Part shown: positions 36,901 through 46,999 of the stretch, piece after piece | Position numbering within the stretch: position 1 is the first letter of the stretch | Layout of the letters: every line of letters starts with the position of its first letter | Source: Lotus japonicus | Taxonomy: Eukaryota; Streptophyta; Magnoliopsida; Fabales; Fabaceae | Direction: 5' to 3' | DNA length: 64,000 nucleotides | Assembly (NCBI RefSeq): GCF_012489685.1 | Contig: NC_080043.1 | Coordinates: 51,358,289 to 51,422,288 of the forward strand | Program-made: the position numbers and the translations under genes | The notes under the pieces: model-generated | Told to the model about the DNA's origin: nothing | Databases searched by the model: none | Seen by the model: the letters and a program-made list of their open reading frames with translations, nothing else

Positions 36901-37921
36901 TGATGTTGAAGTAAGAGGCATCACGGGCCGAAATGGCACCACCGTGGCTGGTGAAGGGCTGATCCGATGATGTCCATCCGTTCCGGATTGCATATTGGTT
37001 GACTGGGTTAACCTGCATATCATTTCATGCAACATGCATACTGACATAGTTAATGAGTGTGTTTGATACTTGTTAGTTCTACTTGATGCATGTTAACTGT
37101 GATTTACAGTCGTTATATTCTTTGTGGAAATATGCAACCCTAGGTTGTTATCCCTAGTTATAAGCCTAAGTGGCTATTATCTTATTTATATCTATTGGTG
37201 CTATTATTTACATAATTCTTTGGAGTTGACCCTCGCGTCTTCTGTGTGTGCTTTGGCGGACAAACGCCCTTTGTCAGATGTCTTTGGCGGGCTGATTCAT
37301 GATGGTTCATCCTTCGGGAGGAACTAGGGTTGAGATGCGGGAACTGGAGCGTATCGCGGTAGCGAGAAGAGGACGGATGGTGTACATAGACTAGGTCGTT
37401 CTGGATTTCGAATTCGGACGACGATCATGCTAGCATGTAGGTTTTAGTGCTGGTGTGAGCTCCTCGAGATGGGATTAGTGTAGGAGTAGAGTCTTAGCTC
37501 TGAACATCATTTGTTTTCTTTGGGGACATGGTAGTTTCCCACCTATAGCTTTTTGTGTGGTTCTTTACGAGAATCACAGAGAGTTGGTTGGACTTAGGAG
37601 GTCTTGTTTCAGGCCGATGGGCCGGCTTATTCTCAGTTTTGAGGGATAGTGTTGCGGACACTTACCTTTAGATTTGGATTGTACCTTTTGCCTTCGGGCG
37701 TTACACTTTTCTTTCCGTCACTGGAGGTTTACTCGTGACGAGGTTACTACTACAGCGGAGGCTGTTTATATATTGTATATTAGTTCTGATTATTGTATTG
37801 TTGGGTTTTATTTAATTCAGTCTTGTCTTAGTTATTATCAAAAAAAAAATATATTCACGTTTTTCCCGCATTAAGTTTATTTTGGTTACTAAAGTGACGC
37901 CACCGAAATCGGGGTGTTACA
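33951..37921 (+). mobile_element. Element G: 3' LTR
   Basis: 3971 bp. It is near-identical to the 5' LTR, with scattered substitutions such as ACGATTAGG/ACCATTAGG at the start and CGCTCGTTG/CGCTCATTG in the middle, and a 3-base insertion near 36570. It is followed by CATAA, the right copy of the target-site duplication. Confidence 0.95.
36282..36534. repeat. 36-bp minisatellite in 3' LTR of G
   Basis: Same seven-unit array as in the 5' LTR, with the same unit order and one or two base changes. No unit has been gained or lost since insertion. Confidence 0.9.
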
Positions 37922-38006
37922 CATAACGCAATAATGAGACTTAAAACATAGAAACAAATAACTAAAAGTTTATCAAACAAAGAAGAAAACGAGAGAGATC
38001 CTAAAA

Positions 38007-40900
38007 CTAAGGTTTTGCAGTGCGACGAAGGAGTTCTTGAATGGCTTCATTCATGGTGAACAAGAGAGTCTCATGAGAATTAAGACGTTGTTCCAAAATA
38101 GCAAGTCTGGAAGATCTTGTCTGAGTAGAACTCGATGGTTTATCCTGAAGATTGTCTTGAGCAGAGTGAGGAACTTGAGTGGAGTGTGAAGCAGCACTTG
38201 TGAAAGGCACTGGTGCAAGAACTTGACCTCGGAGAGCATCGGCTTCAGCCTGTAGCCTCTCAGCTTCTTTCAGAGCTTCTAACCTTGCATTCTCAAGTCG
38301 TTCAGCTTCTAGACGTGCAGCCTCATCTTCTTGTTCTTTCTTCTTTCTAGCTTCCTCAATAGCATCAAGTAACTCAACCCTTAGTTGTTGTTCATGCATA
38401 GTCACTCTTTTGTTGAAACGCTGCCTAGCAGCTTCAATCCTCTGATCCCTTTCAGCTGTGAGATGACTCATCAAGATAGGAACTTGAGCAATCATCCAAT
38501 CACACAGATGATCCCATTCTTTAGCAATAGAGTCAGGGTTCTCATGAAGGTCAGTGTGACCTTGCACATTGCGAACCAATAATGATGCTTCATAATTAAA
38601 CACACTGATGCACTCAAGAAGGGAGTTGGGTTTAAGATATGTATAGGGAACAATGGAGAGATTAGTTTCAGGAGAAGTGGGATGATTACTGCTATTTGCT
38701 TCAGAAGCACCTTGAGGAGAACCAACATCTAGAGTTTGGATGTTTGAAGTGTTGATCTCAAGGTTAGGCTGAGAGGTCTCAACCTCAGGATTTGGAGATT
38801 TAACCGAGGAATGGTTTGAGACCGAGTTTTCTGGTTGGACATTTTCTGGTTGTGAGGGAAGTGCTGGTTGTACAGGAAGAGATGAAGGAGATGCTGTATT
38901 CAGAGGGATCACTGGAATAGGATGATCTGGATCAACTAGACGTTCTGGTCTAGGTCCATGATATTTCCTTGGGCTAGGAATGGTCTGATAGTGGTCAGGG
39001 ATAGCAAACTCTTTCTGTTTCGCAATTTAATCAAATTGGCGAATGGATTCAGAGTTATTTGAGGGTGAGGAGTCGGTAACATTTGTGGGAAAGGATACAA
39101 AGGGACAAGGAGCAGTAGTGTCTGTATCAGTTGTTCTGCGAGCATGATGATCCGATGCTCTGTGGACAGAGTGATCAGAGGTTCTGGGTTCATGGTGAGA
39201 CAGGTCAGAAATAATGGGTTCAGAGGCTTGTGGATTATATTGAATGGTTATAGGTGAGGTAGGTTCAGAGGGTTTGGGAGTCTGAATCATATTCCAAAGA
39301 TGTGCTTCTTCATCAGAGGGTTGAAAGAATGAAGATCTAGGTGAGGTAGTTAAAGAGGGTTTTGGTCAGCTGGTTGAGACTCTTGAATGGGAAAGAGTGG
39401 GGTAGCAGTGCGATTTAGAAGGGCAGAAATTGGTAGTGCATCAAATGAGTTTAAATCATCATCATTAAATGAAACAGCAAACTTACTTGATGATTTCACT
39501 GCAGACCGAGTAACCGTGGCAGGAGCCTCAGTTCTGGTTACCTCAATAGCTGGTTCCACACGAGTTGGCTTCACCACAATTCTCACTTGCTTCTTCGACT
39601 TCTTTGGTGGAGGAGCATCATCATCATCACCATCAGATGGAGCATCTGGCTTAGAGGGTTCCTCATGCTTCCTCTTAGGCTTTTTATTCTTCTTCCTCTG
39701 ATCAACACCATCAGAGGGATCAGTCTCTTCAGAGGATTCCTCTATAATTATTCTTCTCTTCTTCTTCTTCTTGGGAGGAGAATCAAATTCTGGAGTTGGT
39801 GGCAGGGTTCTGAAAAACTCATCCACATCTATTTCAAAACCTTGTTCCTTTAGATCAGCTAGATAGTGCAAGATAACAACTGGGTCATCAGCCCATAGAG
39901 GGTAATCGGTCAGAGGGAATCTTCTCTGTCGGACTTCATCAGAGGTGTCTTCATGAGCATGTGCAACCTTTGTTTTAATCAATCCCATCTTTTTCATGGA
40001 TGTGGAAGTGAAGACATCACCAACAACAGTCGTCAGATCCTCTGTGCAGCCTGCTTTAGTCAGATCTTCTATCAATTTGCTTTCCAGAAAGAGGTCTGAG
40101 AGCAATCTTCCAAAAGGAATGTATCTGATTGTAGACTTTGGAGAAGCAGTTGTTCTGGACTTCTTGATACACTCTTTGAGATAAGAGAAGAGGAAGAAAG
40201 GAAGGCAGATTTTCTTACGGTCCTGAATGAAGAAAAGCATCACTTTCTGACAGAAATTGATGTAATCTGGAGAGCTTCCCTTTGGCCTTTGATTGATGCA
40301 ATGTAGAAGAATCTTGTGCCAAATCCTCAGCTTAGGATGAAGTTCTACCACTTTGCAGTCATTCTTGTCTGGCTGCCAGTTTGTGTAGAGAGCTTAGTTA
40401 GCAGCTTCTTTGGTCTTGGGTTTCACCTTTGATTCCAACAGTTGGAATCTATAGCCTGTACTGGTATTTTCACCCAGAAGATCAACGATTGATTTCTCCG
40501 TGATGATAATTCTTCTGCCAGCGATGTAGGAGACTACTTGGTTATCATCACAGTCGGCATGTTTCCAGAATTCCTTTACCAATTTGATGTAGACTGGACC
40601 AGGAAGCCTGTTGAAGTATTCTTCCCAGTCTTGAGCTTTTACTTCAGGACGAAGATCAAACCCGTTGGCCGCAATGTTGTCAAGATCAAATCTTCATTCA
40701 GCAAGAACCTGGAGTTCATCGGGAGAGTAGACACAAGTAACAGCGGAACCCCTTTGTGCGAGAGGAATTATCTGACCTGTAGCTTGAACTTCTAGTTGAT
40801 TTCGCTGAGTAGCAGTGCTCGATTGACCGGTAGCCTGACCCAACACCATGGTAGGAAATTTCCTTCTGCCAATAGTTTCACCTTTGGTGGATTTCACCAT
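38007..40900 (-). pseudogene. Element B: SIRE-type extra ORF after pol (env-like by position)
   Basis: The ATG at 40900 opens a frame of about 960 codons reading left. Three in-frame stops (near 40696, 40397 and 39027) and one frame change between 39350 and 39290 break it. Order: a Ser/Thr/Gln-rich start, the domain shared with fragment H (LVKEFWKHADCDD to YLKECIKKSRTT), two Lys/Arg clusters (PKKKKKRR and PPPKKSKKQ) in an acidic Asp/Glu context, a long Pro/Ser/Thr-rich region, and a C-terminal coiled coil (EARKKKEQEDEAARLEAERL) ending LRRTAKP. I see no signal peptide or membrane segment. Elements of this type are often labelled env-like, but the basic clusters suggest a nuclear or nucleic-acid-binding protein (inference). 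Confidence 0.75.
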
Positions 40901-40944
40901 TTCTGAAGCGGTTGAAGGTTTGGGTAGAAAGAGTGAGGATGAAA

Positions 40945-40970
40945 GGAGAGAGAGAGAGAGAGAGAGAGAG
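40945..40970. repeat. (GA)n microsatellite
   Basis: About a dozen AG repeats in the leader just upstream of the extra ORF of B. Confidence 0.9.
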
Positions 40971-41573
40971 TAAAACAATAAGTGATGGAGAACATGTGTG
41001 CATAGTGGTTTTTGAAAATAACCGTTGTTGATTAAAAGACAAAGTAAAATCAACGGTGATGAGGATCGGTCCAGCCCAGACAAAGACCATTTGCAGGAAA
41101 TAGGAGGTCCAATGACAAGGTCCAAGACCAAAAGAATGAAGCAAGCTTTGCAAGGACTGATTTTGGAGCTCAAGGGAAAAGAAGATCAGAATAAATTAGA
41201 AGCAACTCCAAAGTGGGTCAATTTCCTTGAACTCAAGAATGATGATGACTTGGACCCAACTTGAAGGCATAATTTCCAAGAGCCCAATCTGCATGTTCAA
41301 GATGCACTCATGGACATTAATATTTAGTAAATAAGTCCATTTTAGTTATTTTCTTGAATTTTCGTATTTAATATAGGGGTGAATTTTCTGATGACATTTT
41401 GTATTCCCCCTAGTTGGTTTTGAATGTCTTTTATGAGCCTTTGACTCATCTTTAGGAATAGTGGGTTTTTACTCAAGTTTCCAATGCTAGTGGAGCTTTA
41501 AATCTCTAGTGGAGTCTATTAAATGTTAGTGGGAGCATTATTACTTATTGGAAAGAGTAGCATCCCACTTAGC

Positions 41574-41583
41574 CTATAAATAG
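41574..41583 (+). promoter_or_regulatory. TATA box of solo LTR
   Basis: CTATAAATAG, followed by GGGACTCAATG, is the layout of a plant LTR promoter. It faces away from the extra ORF of B and towards the 3' end of B's pol, antisense to it. Confidence 0.6.
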
Positions 41584-41684
41584 GGACTCAATGTATGGAA
41601 CAAAGCAGTTTTTTGAATCTGAATGATATTGAGTTTTCTCATATTGTGAGAGCTTCCCATTTGTTCTTGGGTTAAGAACTAAAC

Positions 41685-41797
41685 TTGATAACTTTGGTTC
41701 TACCGGAAGGTCGCGGTTAGGGTCAAGTTCCCCTTTTATCTTTGATAACTTTGGTTCTACCGGCAGGTCGCGGTTAGGGTCAAGTTCCTATCTTTTG
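41685..41797. repeat. 57-bp tandem duplication in solo LTR
   Basis: TTGATAACTTTGGTTCTACC starts both copies. The unit has a period of 57 bp and includes GTCGCGGTTAGGGTCAAGTT, with one base difference (GGAAGG/GGCAGG) and a few at the end. Confidence 0.9.
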
Positions 41798-42040
41798 TCA
41801 CCGGTTTTCAAGACGATCCTTTGTGTTCCCAAATCATATCAAACGGTTAAAAATTAAAGACATCATTACAAACAGTGAATACACATATCACACGGTGGAG
41901 AGAAGCACATCAACACTCATTACGACAGATTGTCAGCTTCAGAGTAAGCACCAATGGGTACTTAACCTATGATGGAGTTACCTTCTGAACTAGACATCTT
42001 CTGATAAAGAAGCATCATAGTCAGAGGTTCTGATCCATCT

Positions 42041-44669
42041 TCATGCTGGACAAAAGTCCATATTCAGATTTTTCAGAATGAAATTAAATCTATCCTCTGC
42101 TAAGGGCTTTGTAAAGATATCTGCCCATTGATGTTCAGTATCAACAAACTTCAGAAGAAGCACGCCCTTCTGAACATAATCTCTAATAAAATGATACTTT
42201 ACCTCAATGTGTTTTGCCCTTGAGTGTAAGATAGGATTCTTACTCAGTGAGATTGCAGCAGTGTTATCACAATAGATTGGGATGTTGCTCTCAAAGATTT
42301 GATAATCCTCCAGCTGATGTTTCATCCAGAGCATCTGAGTGCTGCAAATTGCTGCTGAGATATATTCTGCCTCTGCAGTGGATAGTGCAATGGTTGATTG
42401 CCTCTTGCTTGCCCATGAGACTAAGTTACTTCCTAGAAATTGACAGTTTCCAGAAGTGCTTTTTCTCTCTGTTCTATCTCCAGCATAATCAGCATCACAG
42501 TAACCTGAAAGCTTATACTCTGATGTTTTCTTATACATCAAGCCAAGGTTAGTGGTACCTTTCAGATATCTCAGGATCCTCTTAACAGCAGTTAAGTGGG
42601 TTTCCCTCGAATCTGATTGGAAACGAGCGCATAGATGAACACTAAACAAAATATCTGGCCTAGATGCAGTTAAGTATAGAAGTGATCCTATCATACCACG
42701 ATAGAGCTTCTGACAAACTTTACCACTTGCATCTTCTTTCTCCAGGATGCATTGGAGTCTTAGAAATTGTAGATTCTGTCATGTTGAACTTCTTCAGAAG
42801 TTCTTTAGTGTACTTGCTCTAATGGATGTAAGTTCCTTCTGGTGTTTGATCAACTTGTATACCCAGAAAGTACTTGAGTTCTCCCATCATGCTCATTTCA
42901 AATTCAGCCTGCATCAACTCAGAAAACTCTTTGCATAGAGATGGATTAGCAGATCCAAATATAATTTCATCAACATAAATTTGCACAATTAATATATCAT
43001 CTTTGTAAGTTTAGCAAAAGACAGTTGTATCTACTTTACCTCTTACAAACTCATTTTCTAGAAGGAATGAGCTGAGTCTCTCATACCATGCTCTGGGAGC
43101 TTGCTTCGGACCATAGAGAGATTTCTTCAATTTGAAAACATGGTCAGGGTTCTTCTCATCTTCAAAACCTGGAGGTTGATGAACGTAAACTTTCTCTGAG
43201 ATGTAACCATTTAGGAAGACACTCTTAACATCCATCTGATGAAGAATTATGTTGTGATTTACTGAGAATGAGATCAGTAGTCTGATAGCTTCCAGTCTTG
43301 CTACCGGAGCAAACGTTTCAGTATAGTCTATTCCTTCCTGCTGACTGTAGCCTTGATCAACTGGCCTTGTCTGGTTTCTGACTACATCTCCTTTCTCATT
43401 CAGCTTGTTTCTAAAAACCCATTTGGTTCCGATCACATGAACGCTTTGAGGTTTCTTCACTAGGCTCCAAACATCATTCTTGGAAAATTGATTCAGTTCT
43501 TCTTCCATAGCCAGAATCCAATCCTTGTCTTGAAGAGCTTCATCAATTGACTTGGTTTCAATTAAGGACACCAATCCTTTTAGACTGAGCAAAGTCTCTT
43601 CAGAGGGTCTGAAGGTTGATCTGGTTCTGACTTGTTCATCTTTGTTACCCAGAATCAATTCCTTAGGATGAGACGCAGTGATTCTGCTCTTCTTCTGAGG
43701 TTGTGAATCAGAGGGACCAGCTTCTTCTGGTTCATCTTCCTCTGGCTCAGCTTCCTCTGGAGCTTTGCCTTTGTCAGGAACATTTATACTTAAATCTGCA
43801 AACTTTTCAACTAGCTTTGACTGATCAGAGTCAAGCTTATCATCAAATCTAACATGAATAGATTCTTCAATAGTTTTAGCATCAGTATTATAAAATATGA
43901 AACCTTTAGATCGATCAGAGTAACTAAGTAATAGACATTTAGAAGATTTAGCATCAAACTTATGCAACCTATCCTTAGTGTTTAGAACATAGCAAACACA
44001 ACCAAAAGGATGAAAATAAGAAATGTTGGGTTTTATATTCTTCCACAATTCATAAGGAGTCTTATTCAGAATTGGTCTCACAGAGATTCTGTTCTGAATG
44101 TAACATGCTGTGTTTACTGCCTCTGCCCAAAAGTGCTTTGCCATGCCAGTTTCTTGGAGCATGGTTCTAGCCATCTCCTGAAAAGTTATGTTCTTCCTCT
44201 CAACAACACCATTTTGTTGTGGAGTTCTAGGACAAGAGAAGTCATGTGCAATTCCATAGGAATCAAACAGACTCTCAAACTTGTCATTCTCAAACTCTCC
44301 ACCATGGTCACTTCTGACACGCACAATCCTACAAGCCTTCTCGTTTTGCACTTGGGCTATGAAGGTAGAGAACACAGAACGAGACTCATCCTTGCGGGAT
44401 AGAAATTTTACCCATGTCCAGCGGCTATAGTCGTCAACAATGACCATCCCATATCTTTTGCCACCTATAGACTCAGTTTTCACTGGTCCAAACAGGTCGA
44501 TATGCAGAAGTTCCAACGGCCTTGAGGTAGAGACAACATTCTTTGCCTTGAAAGGGACTTTTGTGAATTTTCCTTTCTGACATGCTTCGCAAAGAGCATT
44601 TGAAGAGAACTTCAGAGTGGGTAAGCCCCTGACAAGGTTGAGCTTACTCAGCTGAGAAATCTTTCTCAT
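42041..44669 (-). pseudogene. Element B pol: integrase, RT and RNase H
   Basis: On the minus strand, reading left: GAG-pre-integrase end (CEACQKGKF), integrase core with HIDLFGPV, VRSDHGGEF and PQQNGVVERKN (the DDE triad visible), an acidic linker, copia RT (WVFRNKLNEKGD, QMDVKSVFLNG, SLYGPKQAPRAWYE) and RNase H (GYCDADYAGD, STAEAEYISA), ending ADIFTKPLAEDRF and a stop at 42041. Defects: TAA replaces a Lys codon at about 43012, the frame breaks between about 42695 and 42760, and the RT active site at 42966-42977 reads YVDE instead of YVDD. RT is therefore inactive even if expressed. Fragment F keeps YVDD. Confidence 0.93.
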
Positions 44670-45572
44670 ACTAGCATGCCTAACCGTCTATGCCATACCC
44701 ATTGCTCCTCGTTAACAGAAAGAAGGCACTTCACATTCTGAGATTCTAACTCAGATAATCTGATCTTATAAATGTTTTCCTTCCTCTTGCTGTTAAACAG
44801 AACAGAGCCATCGATCTGACTTACAGCTCTGTAAGACTTTTAATTGAAAATAACATCATAACCCTTGTTAGCTAATTGACTTATAGACAATAAGTTGTGA
44901 GTTAAGCCGTCTACCAATAAAACATTGTCAATGCATGGACTACTATCAACACAAATAGTACCAGTACCAACAATTTTGCCCTTCTCATTGCCACCAAAGC
45001 CAACTTCGCCTCCAGGCTTAAGTTTTAGCTCTTGGAACATACGCCTTTCTCCCGTCATATGACGCGAGCATCCACTGTCCAGATACCATGATTGGTGTTT
45101 CAGTGGAGCGATCAAGGATATCTGCAACATAGATAATCTTATCCTTAGGTACCCACTTTCTGGGTCCTCTCTTGTTAGTTACCTCAGAGGTTCTGATCAC
45201 CTTGGGTTTCTCAACATGATAGTGTAACGAAATTTTGGCATGATATTTAGACATGGAGAAAGTTCCCTTTTTGAGAGGGGGGTTAGCAACTTTAACAGGT
45301 AATGGTTCAGGCAATATAGTACCAGAGGGTACAAAATATTCATACAAGGATTTAGCCTTAGGCATATGAGGATCATTTCTACTGGGTCTAGAATAGCCAA
45401 TGCCATACATTCCATTTCTGCTTACGCCATAGATCATTGAAGCCATTAAGCTTCTGTCTACGCTTTTAGCCAGGAATCTTTGAAAGGATTTTTCATATTT
45501 AGATTCATTGTTACTATCAGAGGCATCACAAGCAACCACTTCTTCAAGCTTAGCAATCTGGTTCTTAAGCAC
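44670..45572 (-). pseudogene. Element B: gag end and protease
   Basis: The right part encodes the tail of a SIRE-type gag (KNQIAKLEEVVACDASDSNN, then a basic stretch GVSRNGMYGIGYS). The left part encodes the aspartic protease with WYLDSGCSRHMTGE (about 45080), which keeps D-S-G, followed by GGNEKGKIVGTG. Frames overlap or change around 45020-45130 and near 44840. Most of gag, including any zinc knuckle, is missing because a deletion joins this point to the middle of the 5' LTR at 45573. Confidence 0.85.
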
Positions 45573-46093
45573 AGAGGAATGCTTTGTGTTGGAACTTGTG
45601 AAGCTTGTTGATCAGAGTCAGAGGGAAGCATGGATCCTCTGATTGTTGTACCTTCTTATTCTAAACTCAGAGGAGAAGTACTTGGTCTTCAGAGCCAGTT
45701 TGCTTCTGGACTTCAGAGTCTCCACTTTTCAGCTTCTGGATCTTCAGAGTCTTCAACACCATCAGAACTTCTGAGCCTTCAGAGTGTCTGGGTTATCAGA
45801 ACGTCTGGATCTTCAGAACTTCAAGTGAGCTGAGTCCATATCAGAGCTTCATTAACTTCAGATCTTCTGAATTTTTTCTACTGTTCAGATTGAACATAGA
45901 GATTGCGAAAGCGTTGCTAGGGTTACTCTTTAAACAAAGTGCTTCTGATTTGTGTGAGGTTATGTCAAGGTCAGAGTCTGTTAAGAGCACACTCATAAAA
46001 CACGTTAGAGTACCATAATTGTTCATACTAAAATGTTAACTTGTAATCATCAAAACATAGAGTTGTACTACACGATCAAAACTTGATCTTACA
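45573..46093 (-). mobile_element. Element B: truncated 5' LTR
   Basis: 521 bp align with the part of the 3' LTR from 25603 to 26122, from AGAGGAATGCTTTGTG to CTTGATCTTACA. The other 660 bp of the LTR, the primer site and the first part of gag have been deleted. The shared short sequence at the junction (AGAGGAATGC) fits end joining or short-homology exchange. Confidence 0.9.
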
Positions 46094-46098
46094 AGGCT

Positions 46099-46999
46099 GT
46101 CCTCGTAATCGTATCTTGGTGCCAGGGGTCGACACCACAAGATTAAAAGACAAGTCAATTGTAGTCAGCTTTAACTTCCTTGCACAGTCCGTAGATATGA
46201 AAGAATGGGTAGCACCCAAATCAAATAAGACAAGTAGTGGAGCATTAGCTATGAAACAGGTGCCTTGAATAAGGTTCTTACCACCGGCAGCCTCCTGTCC
46301 AGACAGTGCATAAACTCTTCCCGTGGCCATAGGGTGCTTTCCCCTGTCAGTGTCGCGAGAAGTCTCTGCCTTAGGTTCCTTGCAATCCCTTGACAGATGT
46401 CCAGGCTTGTTGCAATTCCAGCAGTTGAAAGCCTTATCGTCGCAGTGGTTGGCTAAATGTCCCGGTTTGTGACACTTGAAGCAGATGACTTCAGGGCGTG
46501 GGGTAGGTGCCCCAGTGTTGGTTGTAACTCCACTCTAGCGCTGTCATGAACTGTGTCCTCTTGCTTGGGGACGTTGGTAGGGCTTCTTGGGGAAGGGCTT
46601 CCTTCCCTTATCATCTTTCCTCAGTTGTTGTGGATTTGACCAGATTGGCCCACCACTCACTTGTCGGCTTCCCCGACGGTTCTTCATGGCTTCCACCTCT
46701 CTGGCTTTCTCTACTAGCACTTGGAAATGACGAATGCCCAGAGGTCTAACAACTTCCTCAATGTCGTAGCGTAGCCCCATCATAAAACGGTTGCACAGAT
46801 AGGGCTCATCCACCTGTAGCTGAAAGAATCGGAAATCTTTTGACAGTGCCTCCATCTTGGCAGCATATTCTCCAACAGACATGCCTCCTTGGTGGAGCTT
46901 CAGGAATTGGGTTTCTTTCGCTTCCCTTGCAGTTTCAGGGAAGTACTTGTCAAGGAATGCCCTCTTGAAGGTATCCCAAGTGACCACCGTGTTGCTTGC
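46099..46999 (-). pseudogene. Element A: gag end and protease start
   Basis: The minus strand encodes the second half of a gypsy gag (TWDTFKRAFLDKYFPETA, MSVGEYAAKMEALSKDF), a basic linker, two CCHC knuckles ([14 protein letters not shown] and [14 protein letters not shown], about 46400-46490), then the protease entry VYALSG and [15 protein letters not shown]. The protease motif is D-L-G (46215-46223) where the family has D-S-G, a single C-to-T change. A stop and frame change lie near 46544. At about 46999 gag is joined in mid-domain to the pol end of element C. At 46098 it is cut by B. Confidence 0.88.

Larger units (their letters stand above)
27420..37921 (+). mobile_element. Element G: gag-only (TR-GAG-like) Ty3-gypsy retrotransposon
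   Basis: This is a complete 10.5-kb insertion on the plus strand, flanked by CATAA at 27415-27419 and 37922-37926. The two LTRs of about 3.97 kb open TGTAAGACCCAAGATTTT and close ATCGGGGTGTTACA. Between them are a tRNA-Met-type primer site, an open gag, about 0.9 kb of unassigned sequence, a trace of the chromodomain end of pol, and a polypurine tract. RT, RNase H and integrase are absent, so it could move only with enzymes supplied in trans. The LTRs differ at about 15-20 positions by eye, which makes it the youngest dated insertion here. Confidence 0.95.
41057..41841 (+). mobile_element. Solo LTR of a Ty3-gypsy element inside B
   Basis: A 785-bp block with TG...CA ends (TGATGAGGATCGG to AATCATATCA) is flanked by AACGG at 41052-41056 and 41842-41846. 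No internal DNA is present, so it is a solo LTR left by LTR-LTR recombination. Its first 200 bases are open on the plus strand and encode a pol-tail-like peptide (GGPMTRSKTKRMKQALQGL, ending DDDLDPT at 41264). In some gypsy lineages, CRM among them, the pol frame runs into the 3' LTR. A TATA box (41574-41583) and a 57-bp duplication (41685-41797) follow. The strand is given by the TATA box and the peptide. Confidence 0.85.
24942..46093 (-). mobile_element. Element B: SIRE/Maximus-type Ty1-copia retrotransposon
   Basis: This is a minus-strand element with TG...CA ends, flanked by the 5-bp duplication AGGCT at 24937-24941 and 46094-46098, inserted in the protease region of A. From its 5' end (right) it holds a partial 5' LTR, the end of gag, protease, integrase, RT, RNase H, a long extra ORF, an antisense ORF and the 3' LTR. 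Two later insertions lie inside, element G and a solo LTR. Without them it is about 9.9 kb. The aligned LTR parts (521 bp) differ at about 15 sites by eye, near 3 percent. The lineage call rests on the pol-then-extra-ORF order. Confidence 0.92.

Noticed and set aside
41025..41264. Independent 79-codon gene
   Set aside because: It is the pol-tail coding part of a solo LTR. The ATG lies outside the LTR in B's DNA, so the frame is an accidental fusion.
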